This document shows positions 7,825 through 19,113 of a stretch of DNA of 33,432 bases, piece after piece. The DNA is from Algiphilus sp. (GTDB taxonomy: Bacteria > Pseudomonadota > Gammaproteobacteria > Nevskiales > Nevskiaceae): NCBI GenBank assembly GCA_022763315.1, contig JALEHA010000251.1, positions 1 through 33,432 of the forward strand. Reading direction: 5' to 3'. Below the pieces are notes generated by a model that was given only the letters and a program-made list of their open reading frames with translations, searched no databases and was not told the DNA's origin. A program made the translations under genes and the position numbers. The first letter of the stretch is position 1. Each line of letters starts with the position of its first letter.

Positions 7825-9209
7825 CGTCGTCGCGACGACGCGCAACGCCATCCGTGGCGCGAAGGCTACTGATCGCGTCGCTCCTGCTGATGACGGTACT
7901 GATCCCGGCCGCGGGAGTGGCGCTGAATTACAACTTCCGTGCATCGGTCACCGCCGCCTTCGATGAGCGACTGCTGTCGCTGATCAATACCCTGGTCGCC
8001 AGCGTCGAGCACGAAGCGGTCACGGATCGCCTGCAGCTCATGCGACCGCTCGGCGATGCGCGCTTCGATCGGGTCTTCTCGGGCTGGTACTGGCAGGTGC
8101 ACAGCGACGGCGCGGATGCCCTGTCATCGCGTTCCTTATGGGACGAATCCTTGCCGCGCGTCGCACAGCCTACGCCCCAGTTCCGCGACGGTCTCGGCCC
8201 ACGCGGGCAACACCTTCGAATCGTCAGCCGCAGCGTACGTCTGGCGTCGCTGGAGGGACCGCTGACGCTGACGGTCGCCATCCCGCGCTCGGAGCTGGAT
8301 GCGCAAATGGAGCGCTTCCAGATGCTGCTGTGGACCTCGCTCATCGGATTGGGCGTCCTCCTGTTGGGCGGGCTTGCCATACAGATCCGCTGGGGTCTGG
8401 CGCCCTTACGGCATCTTCGCGCCGACATCCAGCGCGTACGTAATGGAGAGACGGACAGCGTCGGTACTGACCTGCCAAGGGAATTGTCGGAGCTGGCCCG
8501 GGCGATGAATGCCGTGCTGGAGCGGGACCGCGCACGGGTGGAACGCGGGCGCACCGCAGCGGGCAATCTGGCCCATGCCCTGAAGACACCGCTCACGGTG
8601 CTTCGCACGCTTTCGGAGAGCCTTCCCGGTGGCGCGCAAAAAGGCATTCGTCTGGAGCTCGATCGTCTGGATGCGGCGATCCGGCATCATCTGGCGCGCG
8701 CCGCCGCGGCGGGCGGACAGGGCATCAATCCGCGCGTGTCCGTGCAGCGCACGCTCGCACCCGTCGTCGACGGGCTGGCGCAGCTCGCCAACCGTCGCGG
8801 GCTGCAGCTTCAGGCGCATATTCCGGAGGTGCTGCGCGTGCAGGTAGACGCGCAGGATCTCCAGGAGATCATCGGCAATCTGCTCGAAAACGCCGTCAAG
8901 TGGGCGAAAAGCACGGTCGACTTCCGGGTCTCGGCAATGCAGGACGGCATCTGTTTCGAGGTCTGCGATGACGGCCCCGGCATCCCGGAGGCTACGCGCG
9001 ACATGGCCCTGCAGCGGGGGATGCGTCTCGACGAGCGGCTGCCCGGGTCCGGGCTGGGATTGGCCATTGTCGAGGAACTCGTCGCCCTCTATCAGGGTCG
9101 GTTTCAGCTGGATGCGTCTGAGCACGGTGGGCTGGCCGCTGTGGTGTGGCTGCCGGACCACCCATTGCCACAACCAGCGGACCGTCACGGACACACGAAA
9201 GGCGTCTAG
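7821..9209 (+). CDS. Sensor histidine kinase (HAMP, HisKA-like, HATPase)
   Basis: A 462-residue membrane kinase. Transmembrane segments lie at about 15-35 and 168-190, enclosing a periplasmic domain of about 130 residues; a HAMP linker follows (WGLAPLRHLRADIQRVRNGE). The phosphorylated His is at 252 in NLAHALKTPL; note HALKTPL in place of the common HELRTPL. The ATP-binding part has the N box NLLENAVKWA (Asn357), G1 DDGPGIP (about 383) and G2 GSGLGLAI (about 409). Periplasmic domain has no recognisable ligand fold, resembling PhoQ-like small sensors, so the signal is unknown. It overlaps the regulator gene by four bases. Confidence 0.95.
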   Translation: MTSSRRRATPSVARRLLIASLLLMTVLIPAAGVALNYNFRASVTAAFDERLLSLINTLVASVEHEAVTDRLQLMRPLGDARFDRVFSGWYWQVHSDGADALSSRSLWDESLPRVAQPTPQFRDGLGPRGQHLRIVSRSVRLASLEGPLTLTVAIPRSELDAQMERFQMLLWTSLIGLGVLLLGGLAIQIRWGLAPLRHLRADIQRVRNGETDSVGTDLPRELSELARAMNAVLERDRARVERGRTAAGNLAHALKTPLTVLRTLSESLPGGAQKGIRLELDRLDAAIRHHLARAAAAGGQGINPRVSVQRTLAPVVDGLAQLANRRGLQLQAHIPEVLRVQVDAQDLQEIIGNLLENAVKWAKSTVDFRVSAMQDGICFEVCDDGPGIPEATRDMALQRGMRLDERLPGSGLGLAIVEELVALYQGRFQLDASEHGGLAAVVWLPDHPLPQPADRHGHTKGV

Positions 9210-9252
9210 CGCAGGGCTCGGAGCCTCGGAAGCGGGCGCTCAGCCATCAGCG

Positions 9253-9651
9253 TCATGCCAGCAAGGCCGTCAGCAACATTGCGAGGGTGGCCATCCAGCC
9301 GGTGGCGAAGAACAAGGAGCGCCATGGCACCCAGCCCCCGACATAGGCCGGAACGTATAGCACCCGCGCGCAGAGATAGACCCACGCACATGCCGCTGAG
9401 AAGCCACTCTGCGTACCGGAGACGGTAACCACCAATACCGCGAGCGAGAACAGCATGAGGTTCTCGAAATGGTTGTTCATCGCCCGCTGCGCACGCGCAG
9501 CGAAACCGGTCAACACACGGCCTTCGTCTCGCGGAGAAAGGGCGTACCTGGGCCCCAGTTGACGATTGGCGGGAATGGCATACAGCACAACCTGAGCGAA
9601 TTGCAGCAGGCCGGCCAGGGCGAGGGCGGTCAGTTCCGAGGACATGGGCAT
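9253..9651 (-). CDS. MAPEG family membrane protein (paralogue 1)
   Basis: A 132-residue integral membrane protein with four probable helices. RAQRAMNNHFENLMLFSLAVLVV (helix 2 with the preceding Arg/Asn/His/Glu set) and RVLYVPAYVGGWVPWRSLFFATGW match MAPEG proteins (PF01124), the family of microsomal glutathione transferases. Start ATG at 9651 has AGGA eight bases upstream. It is a single gene facing the two-component operon. Bacterial MAPEG proteins can carry glutathione transferase or peroxidase activity, but many are uncharacterised, so no reaction is assigned. Two further paralogues follow at 17930 and 19511. Confidence 0.85.
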   Translation of the reverse strand: MPMSSELTALALAGLLQFAQVVLYAIPANRQLGPRYALSPRDEGRVLTGFAARAQRAMNNHFENLMLFSLAVLVVTVSGTQSGFSAACAWVYLCARVLYVPAYVGGWVPWRSLFFATGWMATLAMLLTALLA

Positions 9652-9956
9652 AGCGTTCCTGTGGGATGAGGGCGATTGCCCGCATGCTAACCGCGCGCGA
9701 GCGGCACGGCGGGCGCGGGATGGCGACTCGTATAGTTCGCCGGCGCGCCCGCTGTCTCACGGCCAAACGCCATCGGAATCACCCGTCTAAAGCATGTCGC
9801 CATGGCCGCTCATCGGGCAAAAGCCGTTCTTTGACTCACCCGTCATTCGAGAAGGGGCTGCGTTCCCGATACTGCTGGCCACCGCTGCTTGGCGGTCATT
9901 TTCTCCCCGCGCTACTCGACACACCCGTCGTCTCCAGCAACCAACGGTTGAACGAA
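9652..9956. other. Divergent intergenic region between MAPEG 1 and the PomA-like gene
   Basis: About 305 bases with no gene I trust. An in-frame extension of the PomA-like gene runs through it from 9666, but its translation is Arg/His-rich and unlike the family. A TTGACT at 9831 has no matching -10. No stem-loop long enough to call a terminator. The promoters of both flanking genes must lie here. Confidence 0.6.
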
Positions 9957-10754
9957 ATGGATTTTGCAACGCTGATTGGTCTGATTCTCGGCAGCATCGT
10001 GGTGGCCGTGGCGGTCATGCTGGGATCGGGGTTCGCGCCCTTCGTGAATGTGCCGGGCTTTCTGATCGTGATCGGTGGGGCATTCTCCGCGACGCTCATC
10101 CGTTTCCCGCTGAAGGCCTGCCTGCGTTCATTCGGCACCGCCCTCAAGCAGGCCTTCAAGGAAGAGGTGGATAGCCCAGTGGAATTGATCGAGCTGGCAC
10201 AGCATCTCGCCACCGTGGCGCGCAAGAAGGGACTCATCGCGCTGGAGGACGAAGCGGTCAACAACGCACTCTTTGCCATGGGCGTGCAGCTGTGCGTGGA
10301 CGGCCACGAGGCCGAACTCGTTCGCAGCATCCTCCGTAACGAGATTCATACCTCGATCCGTCGCAACGAAGTGGGCGAGCGCGTATTCAGGGCGCTGGGC
10401 GACGCCGCCCCCGCCTTTGGCATGATCGGCACGCTGGTAGGGCTCGTGCAGATGCTGATCACGCTATCGGATCCGAGCTCGATCGGGCCCGCCATGGCTG
10501 TCGCACTGCTGACCACGCTCTATGGTGCGCTCCTGGCGAATCTGCTGTTCATTCCCATCGCCGACAAGCTGCGCACGCGGGCGGAACAGGAAAGGGCAAA
10601 CAAGACCCTCATCATGGAGAGCGTGCTCGGTATTCAGCAAGGCACCAATCCGCGCGTGCTGCGCGAACTGCTGGAGACCCACCTGCCATTGGATCAGCGC
10701 GATGGCGCCGATGGGGCCGATGCCACGGGGGACGCAGAGGCCAAAGCGGCCTGA
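9957..10754 (+). CDS. PomA/MotA-like flagellar motor stator subunit A
   Basis: A 265-residue membrane protein starting MDFATLIGLILGSIVV, which matches the start of Vibrio PomA and gives the usual length. Motifs VNVPGFLIVIGG, KKGLIALE, VFRALGDAAPAFGMIGTLVGLVQML and GPAMAVALLTTLYGALLANLLF are typical of the PomA/MotA family. Thr159 and Thr186/187 correspond to threonines of the ion path in sodium-driven PomA, so sodium coupling is likely. It would form a ring of five with two copies of the B subunit in the inner membrane. No clear ribosome-binding site precedes it. The next gene begins two bases after the stop. No other flagellar gene is in the window. Confidence 0.92.
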   Translation: MDFATLIGLILGSIVVAVAVMLGSGFAPFVNVPGFLIVIGGAFSATLIRFPLKACLRSFGTALKQAFKEEVDSPVELIELAQHLATVARKKGLIALEDEAVNNALFAMGVQLCVDGHEAELVRSILRNEIHTSIRRNEVGERVFRALGDAAPAFGMIGTLVGLVQMLITLSDPSSIGPAMAVALLTTLYGALLANLLFIPIADKLRTRAEQERANKTLIMESVLGIQQGTNPRVLRELLETHLPLDQRDGADGADATGDAEAKAA

Positions 10755-10756
10755 GC

Positions 10757-11602
10757 ATGATGGAAGGCGACAGCACGAGCGGCTTCACGGAGCAGGGGGT
10801 TCCTCCGTGGATGGTCACTTTCGCCGATTTGATGGCGCTGATGATGACCTTCTTCGTGCTGCTGTACTCCTACTCCAAGGTCGATGAAGAGAAATACAGG
10901 GCCATGGTCGGTTCAATGGCCTCCGCTTTTGGCGGCATTCAAGACACCCCCAGCAACAGTGAGGACGCCATTCAAGGGCTGGAGGCGGGTGTTGTGTCAA
11001 AGGATGGCGCCGAAAAGAAACCGATCTTCGATGAGCAGGCAACACGCAGCGCGAGCATCGATGACGCCTCGAACCAGGAAAAGCTCTATCGCAAGCTGAA
11101 GAGCGGGCTGGTCGAGGAGTTGAAGGCGGCGCGGGTGATCGTCGAGCGCGAAGGAGACAGCGTCATCATTCGCTTTCCCGAGAAGGTCTCCTTCCGTTCA
11201 GGCAGCGATTCGTTGACGCCGGACGCCATTCCTCTCATCCATCGCGTGGCCGGGATGGTGCGTGACGGCGATTACACGGTAACGGTTGCCGGACATACCG
11301 ATGATTTGCCAATCACCACAGAACGCTTCCGCTCGAACTGGGAGCTATCCGCAGCGCGAGCCGTGTCGGTCGCCCACCAGGTGCTGGATACGCAGCAGAT
11401 CCCGCCAGAGGCGCTGCAGGTGAGCGGCTTTGCCGCTGCACGCCCGCTGGTCGCGAACGACTCCGCTGAGAACCGTGCGCGAAACCGACGCGTTGAAATC
11501 ATCATTGAGTACCAGAGTACCGGGCTCGACGACAAGCAATCGCCCGCCCCAAAGAACGACGCTGCGGCGACCGCCACATCACCCACGAAAGCCGCCCCTT
11601 AG
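10757..11602 (+). CDS. PomB/MotB-like stator subunit B, with OmpA domain
   Basis: A 281-residue protein. One membrane helix follows PPWMVTFADLMALMMTFFVLL; the ion-binding aspartate is Asp24, the same number as in Vibrio PomB. A plug/linker region follows (about 45-130, acidic), and an OmpA-like peptidoglycan-binding domain lies at about 140-255 with AGHTDD, SNWELSAARAVSVA and NRARNRRVEIII. It would anchor the stator in the wall and gate ion flow with PomA. A second ATG at 10760 could be used. The stop is followed by a strong stem-loop before the convergent czcA gene. Confidence 0.93.
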   Translation: MMEGDSTSGFTEQGVPPWMVTFADLMALMMTFFVLLYSYSKVDEEKYRAMVGSMASAFGGIQDTPSNSEDAIQGLEAGVVSKDGAEKKPIFDEQATRSASIDDASNQEKLYRKLKSGLVEELKAARVIVEREGDSVIIRFPEKVSFRSGSDSLTPDAIPLIHRVAGMVRDGDYTVTVAGHTDDLPITTERFRSNWELSAARAVSVAHQVLDTQQIPPEALQVSGFAAARPLVANDSAENRARNRRVEIIIEYQSTGLDDKQSPAPKNDAAATATSPTKAAP

Positions 11603-11645
11603 CGCCAGGGGCCTGGTCGGTGCCGGACGGATGCGCGGGGGCGTT

Positions 11646-11673
11646 CCGCCGCCAGCCACTGGGCTGGCGGCGG
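11646..11673. terminator. Bidirectional terminator-like hairpin between pomB-like and czcA
   Basis: CCGCCGCCAGCC (11646-11657) and GGCTGGCGGCGG (11662-11673) are a 12-bp perfect, very GC-rich stem with a four-base ACTG loop. It lies in an 86-base gap between two convergent genes, so it can serve both; a smaller GCCC-AAA-GGGC hairpin follows at 11675-11685. No T-tract, so not a canonical intrinsic terminator. Confidence 0.65.
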
Positions 11674-11688
11674 TGCCCAAAGGGCCTT

Positions 11689-14802
<3,114 letters not shown>

Positions 14803-16041
14803 CTAGTGGTCGTGGCTGGCGCCGCCCTTTTCCATATCGGCGCGGATCAGGAAGCTGTTGCCGGTGACATACGCGGTCCCGGGGGTGATGCCATCAACAA
14901 CCTCCACCCAGGTGTCATCGCGCGCGCCGAGCTCCAGCAGGCGCACCTCATAGAGATCGCCATAGCGGGCGAAAACCACCTCGCGCTCCCGATAGCGCTG
15001 CAGCGCGCTACGACGCACGGCGAGGGGCACCTCGCGCGCCTCGACCAGCACCTCGGCTTGCACGAATTGACCCGGCCGCAGTCGCCCATCCGGGTTATCC
15101 ACGGGGACGCGAAGATGGACGTTCTGGCGCTGCCCCGAGGTGGGACTGATGTGGCTCAGCGCACCCTCGGCGAGCCGCCGATCATCAACGCCCTGTACGG
15201 ACACTGCCTGGCCCACCGCCAAATCCGGCAGATCGCGGGCGAACGCATCCAGCATCACCCATACGCGACGCAGATCGGCGATCTCGAACAGTACCTCCGA
15301 GCCGGCCTGCTGGCCCAGCGCGGCATGGCGCTGCAGCACGATGCCGGCAAACGGCGCCTTCAATACCGTCGGCCGCAGGCTGTCGCGCGCGACCACGGTG
15401 GCCAGCGGCTGTCCGCGTTCGACGCGCGCGTACTGCTCCACCTCGATCCTGGTGACTTCGCCAGGGTAGGGGGCCGCCACCCGCGCGACCCGGTCCGGGG
15501 CTGCCTGTACGCGGCCGCTCAGCGACAAGGTGCGGTGCAGTGTGGCCGGGCCCGCCTCCTCAACAGTGACGCCGGCGTCCTTGGCAATGGCGTGCGGGAT
15601 GCGGGTGCGTCCTTCTTCGACTGCGAATTGCCACATCGAGTCGGCGCCCTGGTAGCGCAAGCGCACTGTGACGTCGAAGGCATGGGGCTCGGCGACCACG
15701 CGATCACCGCGAAGGAAATCATCAACCGGGGAGAAGGCAATGCGCTCCTCGGTGCCGCCCAGGCGTTCCAACTCCACCTCCAGGTGGACCGCTTCGGGCG
15801 GGACCGGGTCGCCACCCTCCCGCAGCCAGGCGCGGTATTCCGGCGGCATGCCCCGCTCGATCAGAGCCAGTTCCAGGGTCCGATCGCCGTCCCGTAGCAA
15901 GCGGCCGCCGTGCGGACCGGTGGGAGCCACCTCCGCCGCGGGCGTGGGCTTGGCTTCACCACCGGCGTACAGCGGGCTCAGCCAGAGGCCGCCGAGGACA
16001 ACGGCGGCGACGGTGGTACAACGGATGAAATGCGATGTCAT
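14803..16041 (-). CDS. czcB: CzcB-type periplasmic adaptor (membrane fusion protein)
   Basis: A 412-residue adaptor that would join the RND pump to the outer-membrane channel. An N-terminal signal (FIRCTTVAAVVLGGLWLSPLYAGG) precedes an extra domain of about 100 residues (GPHGGRLLRDGDRTLELALIERGMPPEYRAWL), a front domain seen in some CzcB proteins. The lipoyl/barrel part starts at VRVAAPYPGEVTRIEVEQYARVERGQPLATV and is completed by TVLKAPFAGIVLQRHAALGQQ; the beta-barrel and C-terminal domains follow. It ends KGGASHDH, a short metal-binding-like tail. The start overlaps czcC by four bases and the stop is nine bases before czcA. Confidence 0.93.
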   Translation of the reverse strand: MTSHFIRCTTVAAVVLGGLWLSPLYAGGEAKPTPAAEVAPTGPHGGRLLRDGDRTLELALIERGMPPEYRAWLREGGDPVPPEAVHLEVELERLGGTEERIAFSPVDDFLRGDRVVAEPHAFDVTVRLRYQGADSMWQFAVEEGRTRIPHAIAKDAGVTVEEAGPATLHRTLSLSGRVQAAPDRVARVAAPYPGEVTRIEVEQYARVERGQPLATVVARDSLRPTVLKAPFAGIVLQRHAALGQQAGSEVLFEIADLRRVWVMLDAFARDLPDLAVGQAVSVQGVDDRRLAEGALSHISPTSGQRQNVHLRVPVDNPDGRLRPGQFVQAEVLVEAREVPLAVRRSALQRYREREVVFARYGDLYEVRLLELGARDDTWVEVVDGITPGTAYVTGNSFLIRADMEKGGASHDH

Positions 16042-17297
16042 GATGCTTTCTCCATCGGCGCAGCGGCAGCGGTGCCAGTCAGGCGCTCGATCTCAATCAA
16101 ATGGCGGTGGTAGCGGTAGGCGGCATCGATGAATCGCCTGCGATGGGCGATCAGATCCTCCTGGGCCGTGGCCAGTTCGAGGTAGCCGTAGCGGCCGCGG
16201 GCATAGCCGTCCTGGATCGCCTCCAGCGCGGACTGGGCCGCGGGCAGGATGTCTGATCGCAGCATTGCGACCTCGGTGCCGGCATGCACCATCTCCTGGT
16301 AGCGCGCGTAGACGATGGCATAGAGTTCCCGGCGAACCGCTTGATACATGCGCTGCTGAGCCGCCACTTCGGCCTCTGAGGCGCGAATGCCTGGCTGGGC
16401 GCGTTGCGTGCTACCCCAAGGCACCGACAGACCGAGCACGAGGGAGGTGTCACCCGCCTCTTCGCGCCGTCGCAAACCGCCCGATAGCCGGATATCCGTC
16501 GCCGCCTGGCCCTGCGCCAGCTGCTGGCGCGCCGCTTCGATGCGACGCTGTTCGGCGAGGCGACGAAGCTGCGGATTGCGTTCCAGGCCGGCAACAATGT
16601 CCGGGAGCGCGCTCGCCTCGGGCAGCGTGGCCAGTGAAGCCTGCGCGGGACCGAAGCGGGGCGCGCGTTCACCCCAGAGGCTGGCGAGGCTGACGCGGGT
16701 CGCCTTGAGTTCATGCTCGGCGTGTTCCTGGTCCAGCCGGGCGTCCGCCAGGGCAATGGTGGCGCGCGCGCTTTCCGTTTCCGGGGCTGCGCCGGCATCG
16801 ACGCGCCTCTGCGCCTCTTCCTGCGCAGCGCTGGCGAGCGCGACGGCCGCCTCGGCAACTGCCAGGAGCTGCTGATCGCGCACCACGTGTATGAAGCGCT
16901 CGGCGACGTCAGCGAGCAGTTCCAAGCGGTCGATGTCGCGCTCGGTACGAACCAGGGTGCCACGCGCATCCGCGAGCTGCCCGCGCAGCGAGGCCTTGTC
17001 GCCGCGCTCCAGGACGCCGGACAGGGTCAGCGTGGCTTCGGCACCGGACAGACCGGCGGTTCGGTTGTTTCCAGCAACGTTCTCAAGGTCGAAGCCGATT
17101 TCGAGGGGCGGCGCCTGCTCGGCCTGCTCCTGATAAGCCTGGGCGGCGCGGCTCCGGAAGCTGCCCGCCATGAGCCGGGGGTTGTCCGCCAATGCACGGG
17201 CAAAGGCGTCGTCAAGCGTTAACGGGGGACCTCCTGCGACTGCAGGCAGCGTGGCAGCGGCCAGCAGGCAGGCGCCCAACATCTTCTGGGGTGCCAT
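16038..17297 (-). CDS. czcC: CzcC-type outer-membrane efflux channel
   Basis: A 419-residue TolC/OMF-family protein with a signal peptide (LGACLLAAATLPAVAGG) and two repeated OEP helices: LTLDDAFARALADNPRL...QEQAEQAPP and later LERNPQLRRLAEQRRIEAARQQLAQGQA, then MVHAGTEVAMLRSDILPAAQSALEAIQDGYARGRYGYLELATAQEDLI. It forms the exit duct of the pump. I take ATG at 17297, which has GGAG six bases upstream; ATG at 17303 and TTG at 17309 are alternatives. It overlaps czcB by four bases. The CzcI-like gene lies 62 bases upstream, so all four are probably one operon. Confidence 0.92.
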   Translation of the reverse strand: MAPQKMLGACLLAAATLPAVAGGPPLTLDDAFARALADNPRLMAGSFRSRAAQAYQEQAEQAPPLEIGFDLENVAGNNRTAGLSGAEATLTLSGVLERGDKASLRGQLADARGTLVRTERDIDRLELLADVAERFIHVVRDQQLLAVAEAAVALASAAQEEAQRRVDAGAAPETESARATIALADARLDQEHAEHELKATRVSLASLWGERAPRFGPAQASLATLPEASALPDIVAGLERNPQLRRLAEQRRIEAARQQLAQGQAATDIRLSGGLRRREEAGDTSLVLGLSVPWGSTQRAQPGIRASEAEVAAQQRMYQAVRRELYAIVYARYQEMVHAGTEVAMLRSDILPAAQSALEAIQDGYARGRYGYLELATAQEDLIAHRRRFIDAAYRYHRHLIEIERLTGTAAAAPMEKAS

Positions 17298-17358
17298 GGG
17301 CATCTCCAATCACAGTGAAAAAACGCGATGCGCGAGGGCATCGAATGCACTGGAGATG

Positions 17359-17697
17359 TCAGACGATGGGCGGTCGGAAAGGGGGGATGCGTATGCCGGT
17401 GGCGACACGCAGCGGCTCGGCCGCCGGCAGGCGCGTACTGCGGCAAACAATGGTCAAGACCTCATGCACGGGCAACGCCGTGCAATGGGCCGCGCAATGG
17501 CAAGCGTGCACATGCATGCCTTCCGGATCACCCCACACTGCTTCGTCCCCTGGATGCACGTGCTGAGCTGCATCGGGGTGATCGGAGGCGGCGGCATTGT
17601 GGACCTGCACTTCCGGCCATGTACTGACCAACAGCATCACGACCAGGGACCACAATGCGAAGCGCGCAACAATGCCGTGGGGAACGTGCACTCGCAT
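17359..17697 (-). CDS. CzcI-like small His-rich protein
   Basis: A 112-residue protein with an N-terminal membrane/signal helix (IVARFALWSLVVMLLVSTW), a His-rich middle (HPDAAQHVHPGDEAVWGDPEGMHVHACHCAAHC) and a Pro/Arg-rich end (RIPPFRPPIV). The layout, size and position directly upstream of czcCBA fit CzcI-type periplasmic metal-binding modulators; sequence identity in this family is low, so the name is by analogy. Start at 17697 is chosen at the membrane helix; there is no strong ribosome-binding site, and the frame stays open upstream with an alternative hydrophobic stretch. Export and metal binding are inferred. Confidence 0.65.
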   Translation of the reverse strand: MRVHVPHGIVARFALWSLVVMLLVSTWPEVQVHNAAASDHPDAAQHVHPGDEAVWGDPEGMHVHACHCAAHCTALPVHEVLTIVCRSTRLPAAEPLRVATGIRIPPFRPPIV

Positions 17698-17804
17698 AAC
17701 GGCGCACAGGGTACCACCGCACGCCGCGGCGGAATTGACCGTCGTCAAGGACACGCAACCCGCAAGAACAAATACCCGATAGATATGGCGATAGATCGCA
17801 CAAG

Positions 17805-17810
17805 TATAAT
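17805..17810 (+). promoter_or_regulatory. Candidate -10 box in the czcI / MAPEG 2 divergent region
   Basis: A perfect TATAAT in an otherwise GC-rich stretch. No -35 at the right distance. On the minus strand the same bases read ATTATA and could serve the CzcI-like/czcCBA operon. Confidence 0.3.
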
Positions 17811-17828
17811 AGGCGGCGCTACTGCCTT

Positions 17829-17844
17829 TGGGACAGATGTCCCA
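17829..17844. promoter_or_regulatory. Perfect inverted repeat, candidate operator
   Basis: TGGGACA-GA-TGTCCCA: 7-bp arms with a two-base spacer. It lies about 19 bases from the TATAAT at 17805 and 132 bases upstream of the CzcI-like start, overlapping the place where a -35 box for that operon would be. The binding protein is unknown; no regulator is encoded beside it. Confidence 0.45.
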
Positions 17845-17929
17845 TCGCGTCGTGCAGTGCGACTCGTGGCACTCCTGTGCGGCGCGAAGGCAGGGCACCC
17901 GTAGACCCCAACCACTTGGAAGAGATGGA

Positions 17930-18352
17930 ATGACGATTCCTGTCTGGATGCTGCTCGGCTTCGCCCTGTGGACCATCGCGGTCCTTTTGTTTTCGGTCGG
18001 CATTTACCGTTGGACCCGCATTCTTTCGGGCAAAGTCGATATCAAGGCATTCCGCGGGGACGTCGTGGAGGGGGAGGACTGGTATCGCCGCGCCATGCGC
18101 GCCCATGCCAATTGCGTCGAGAATCTTCCCGTGTTTGGCGCGGTCGTCTTTGCGGTTTATGCGAGCGGGCTCCAATCCTCCGCGGTCGACATCATGGCCG
18201 CCGTGGCGCTGCTTGCCCGCATGTGCCAATCCGTCATTCACATCGCACTGGTGCAAAGCAACACCATCGCCTTTTTACGCTTTGTCTTCTTCTTCACCCA
18301 ACTGGTGTGCTTCATTGGGATGGCGATCAGCGTCATGCGCTACGCGCTCTGA
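17930..18352 (+). CDS. MAPEG family membrane protein (paralogue 2)
   Basis: A 140-residue integral membrane protein from the ATG at 17930, preceded by GGAAGAGATGGA. Helix 1 is WMLLGFALWTIAVLLFSVGIY; then RRAMRAHANCVENLPVFGAVVFAVY, the MAPEG signature with Arg, His, Asn and Glu before helix 2; ARMCQSVIHIALVQSNTIAFLRFVFFFTQLVCFI completes helices 3 and 4. The frame is open upstream to 17828, but the extra residues are not hydrophobic and lack the family start. It resembles paralogue 3 (same CQS/QSVIH motif) more than paralogue 1. Confidence 0.87.
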   Translation: MTIPVWMLLGFALWTIAVLLFSVGIYRWTRILSGKVDIKAFRGDVVEGEDWYRRAMRAHANCVENLPVFGAVVFAVYASGLQSSAVDIMAAVALLARMCQSVIHIALVQSNTIAFLRFVFFFTQLVCFIGMAISVMRYAL

Positions 18353-18528
18353 CCCGCTCCGACTCCGCCACGCATGGGAGCATTCGCACTGGCGGCCGCC
18401 ACACCGCTCTGCAGCGACGCGCCACCTAGACCATCGGACCATTGAACCCTGCGGCTGGCTACGGTCCAATCGCGGTGGTTGTGGCATTAGCAGACCTTCG
18501 CAGGCCCATCGTCCAAGGACACCATGTC

Positions 18529-19065
18529 ATGCAGTTCCGTCGCTGGGAAGACTTCGACACCCGATCGGTGGAACGCTTGTTCACCGAAGTCTTTGCGGCC
18601 TCGGAAGGCGCTTCGGAAGGGCGCGTGGTCGGCGCGCTCGCACTCCAGCTGATGCGTGAAGTGTCGGCAGAGGATCTGGCGGGCTTCGTTGCGGTGGAGG
18701 ACGAGGATGTCATCGGCAGCCTCTTTTTCTCGCGCATGCGTTTTGCAACGCCGGTGGAGGCCTTCTTGCTGTCGCCGGTGGCCATTGCCACCGCCTGGCA
18801 CGGCGAAGGCGTCGGCCAGGCGCTGATTCGCCATGGCCTCGACGCGCTGCGTCATCAGGGGGTGCAACTGGTCTGCACCTATGGCGACCCGCGCTTCTAT
18901 GGCCGGGTGGGATTTCGCGCCGCGGACGCCGACGCGATCCCTGCACCCTTCGCATTGACGCAGCCTGAAGGCTGGCTGTGCCAGTGGCTGCAGGGTGCGA
19001 CGCCGCTATCCTTGTCCGGGCCCAGTCATTGTGTGGCGCCCTTTGACAACCCAGACTACTGGTAG
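18529..19065 (+). CDS. GNAT family N-acetyltransferase (YhbS-like)
   Basis: A 178-residue acetyltransferase. EDVIGSLFFSRMRF and LLSPVAIATAWHGEGVGQALIRHGLDALRHQGVQLV form the acetyl-CoA-binding core (motif A, with GEGVGQALI as the pyrophosphate loop), and YGDPRFYGRVGFR is motif B with the usual FYGRVGF. It is most like the COG3153 (YhbS) proteins, whose acceptor is unknown. The ATG at 18529 has AAGGA upstream; an earlier in-frame ATG at 18442 adds a tail unlike the family. Gap of 48 bases to the VOC-like gene suggests a pair. Confidence 0.88.
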   Translation: MQFRRWEDFDTRSVERLFTEVFAASEGASEGRVVGALALQLMREVSAEDLAGFVAVEDEDVIGSLFFSRMRFATPVEAFLLSPVAIATAWHGEGVGQALIRHGLDALRHQGVQLVCTYGDPRFYGRVGFRAADADAIPAPFALTQPEGWLCQWLQGATPLSLSGPSHCVAPFDNPDYW

Positions 19066-19113
19066 CACGCGGCAGGCATCGCCTGGCCTTACGACACCGA
19101 ACCGGAAACGATC

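Noticed and set aside
9788-9812. Flagellar sigma-28 promoter (TAAAG and GCCGCTCA)
   Set aside because: The spacing between the two parts is 13 bases, not 15, and the second box matches only six of eight positions.
9666-9956. N-terminal extension of the PomA-like gene
   Set aside because: The added residues are Arg/His-rich and absent from PomA/MotA proteins; the family begins at the ATG at 9957.
17698-18003. Extension of the CzcI-like frame with a LAGC lipobox-like segment
   Set aside because: It lies upstream of the normal membrane helix and crosses the divergent promoter region and the palindrome; no ribosome-binding site supports it.
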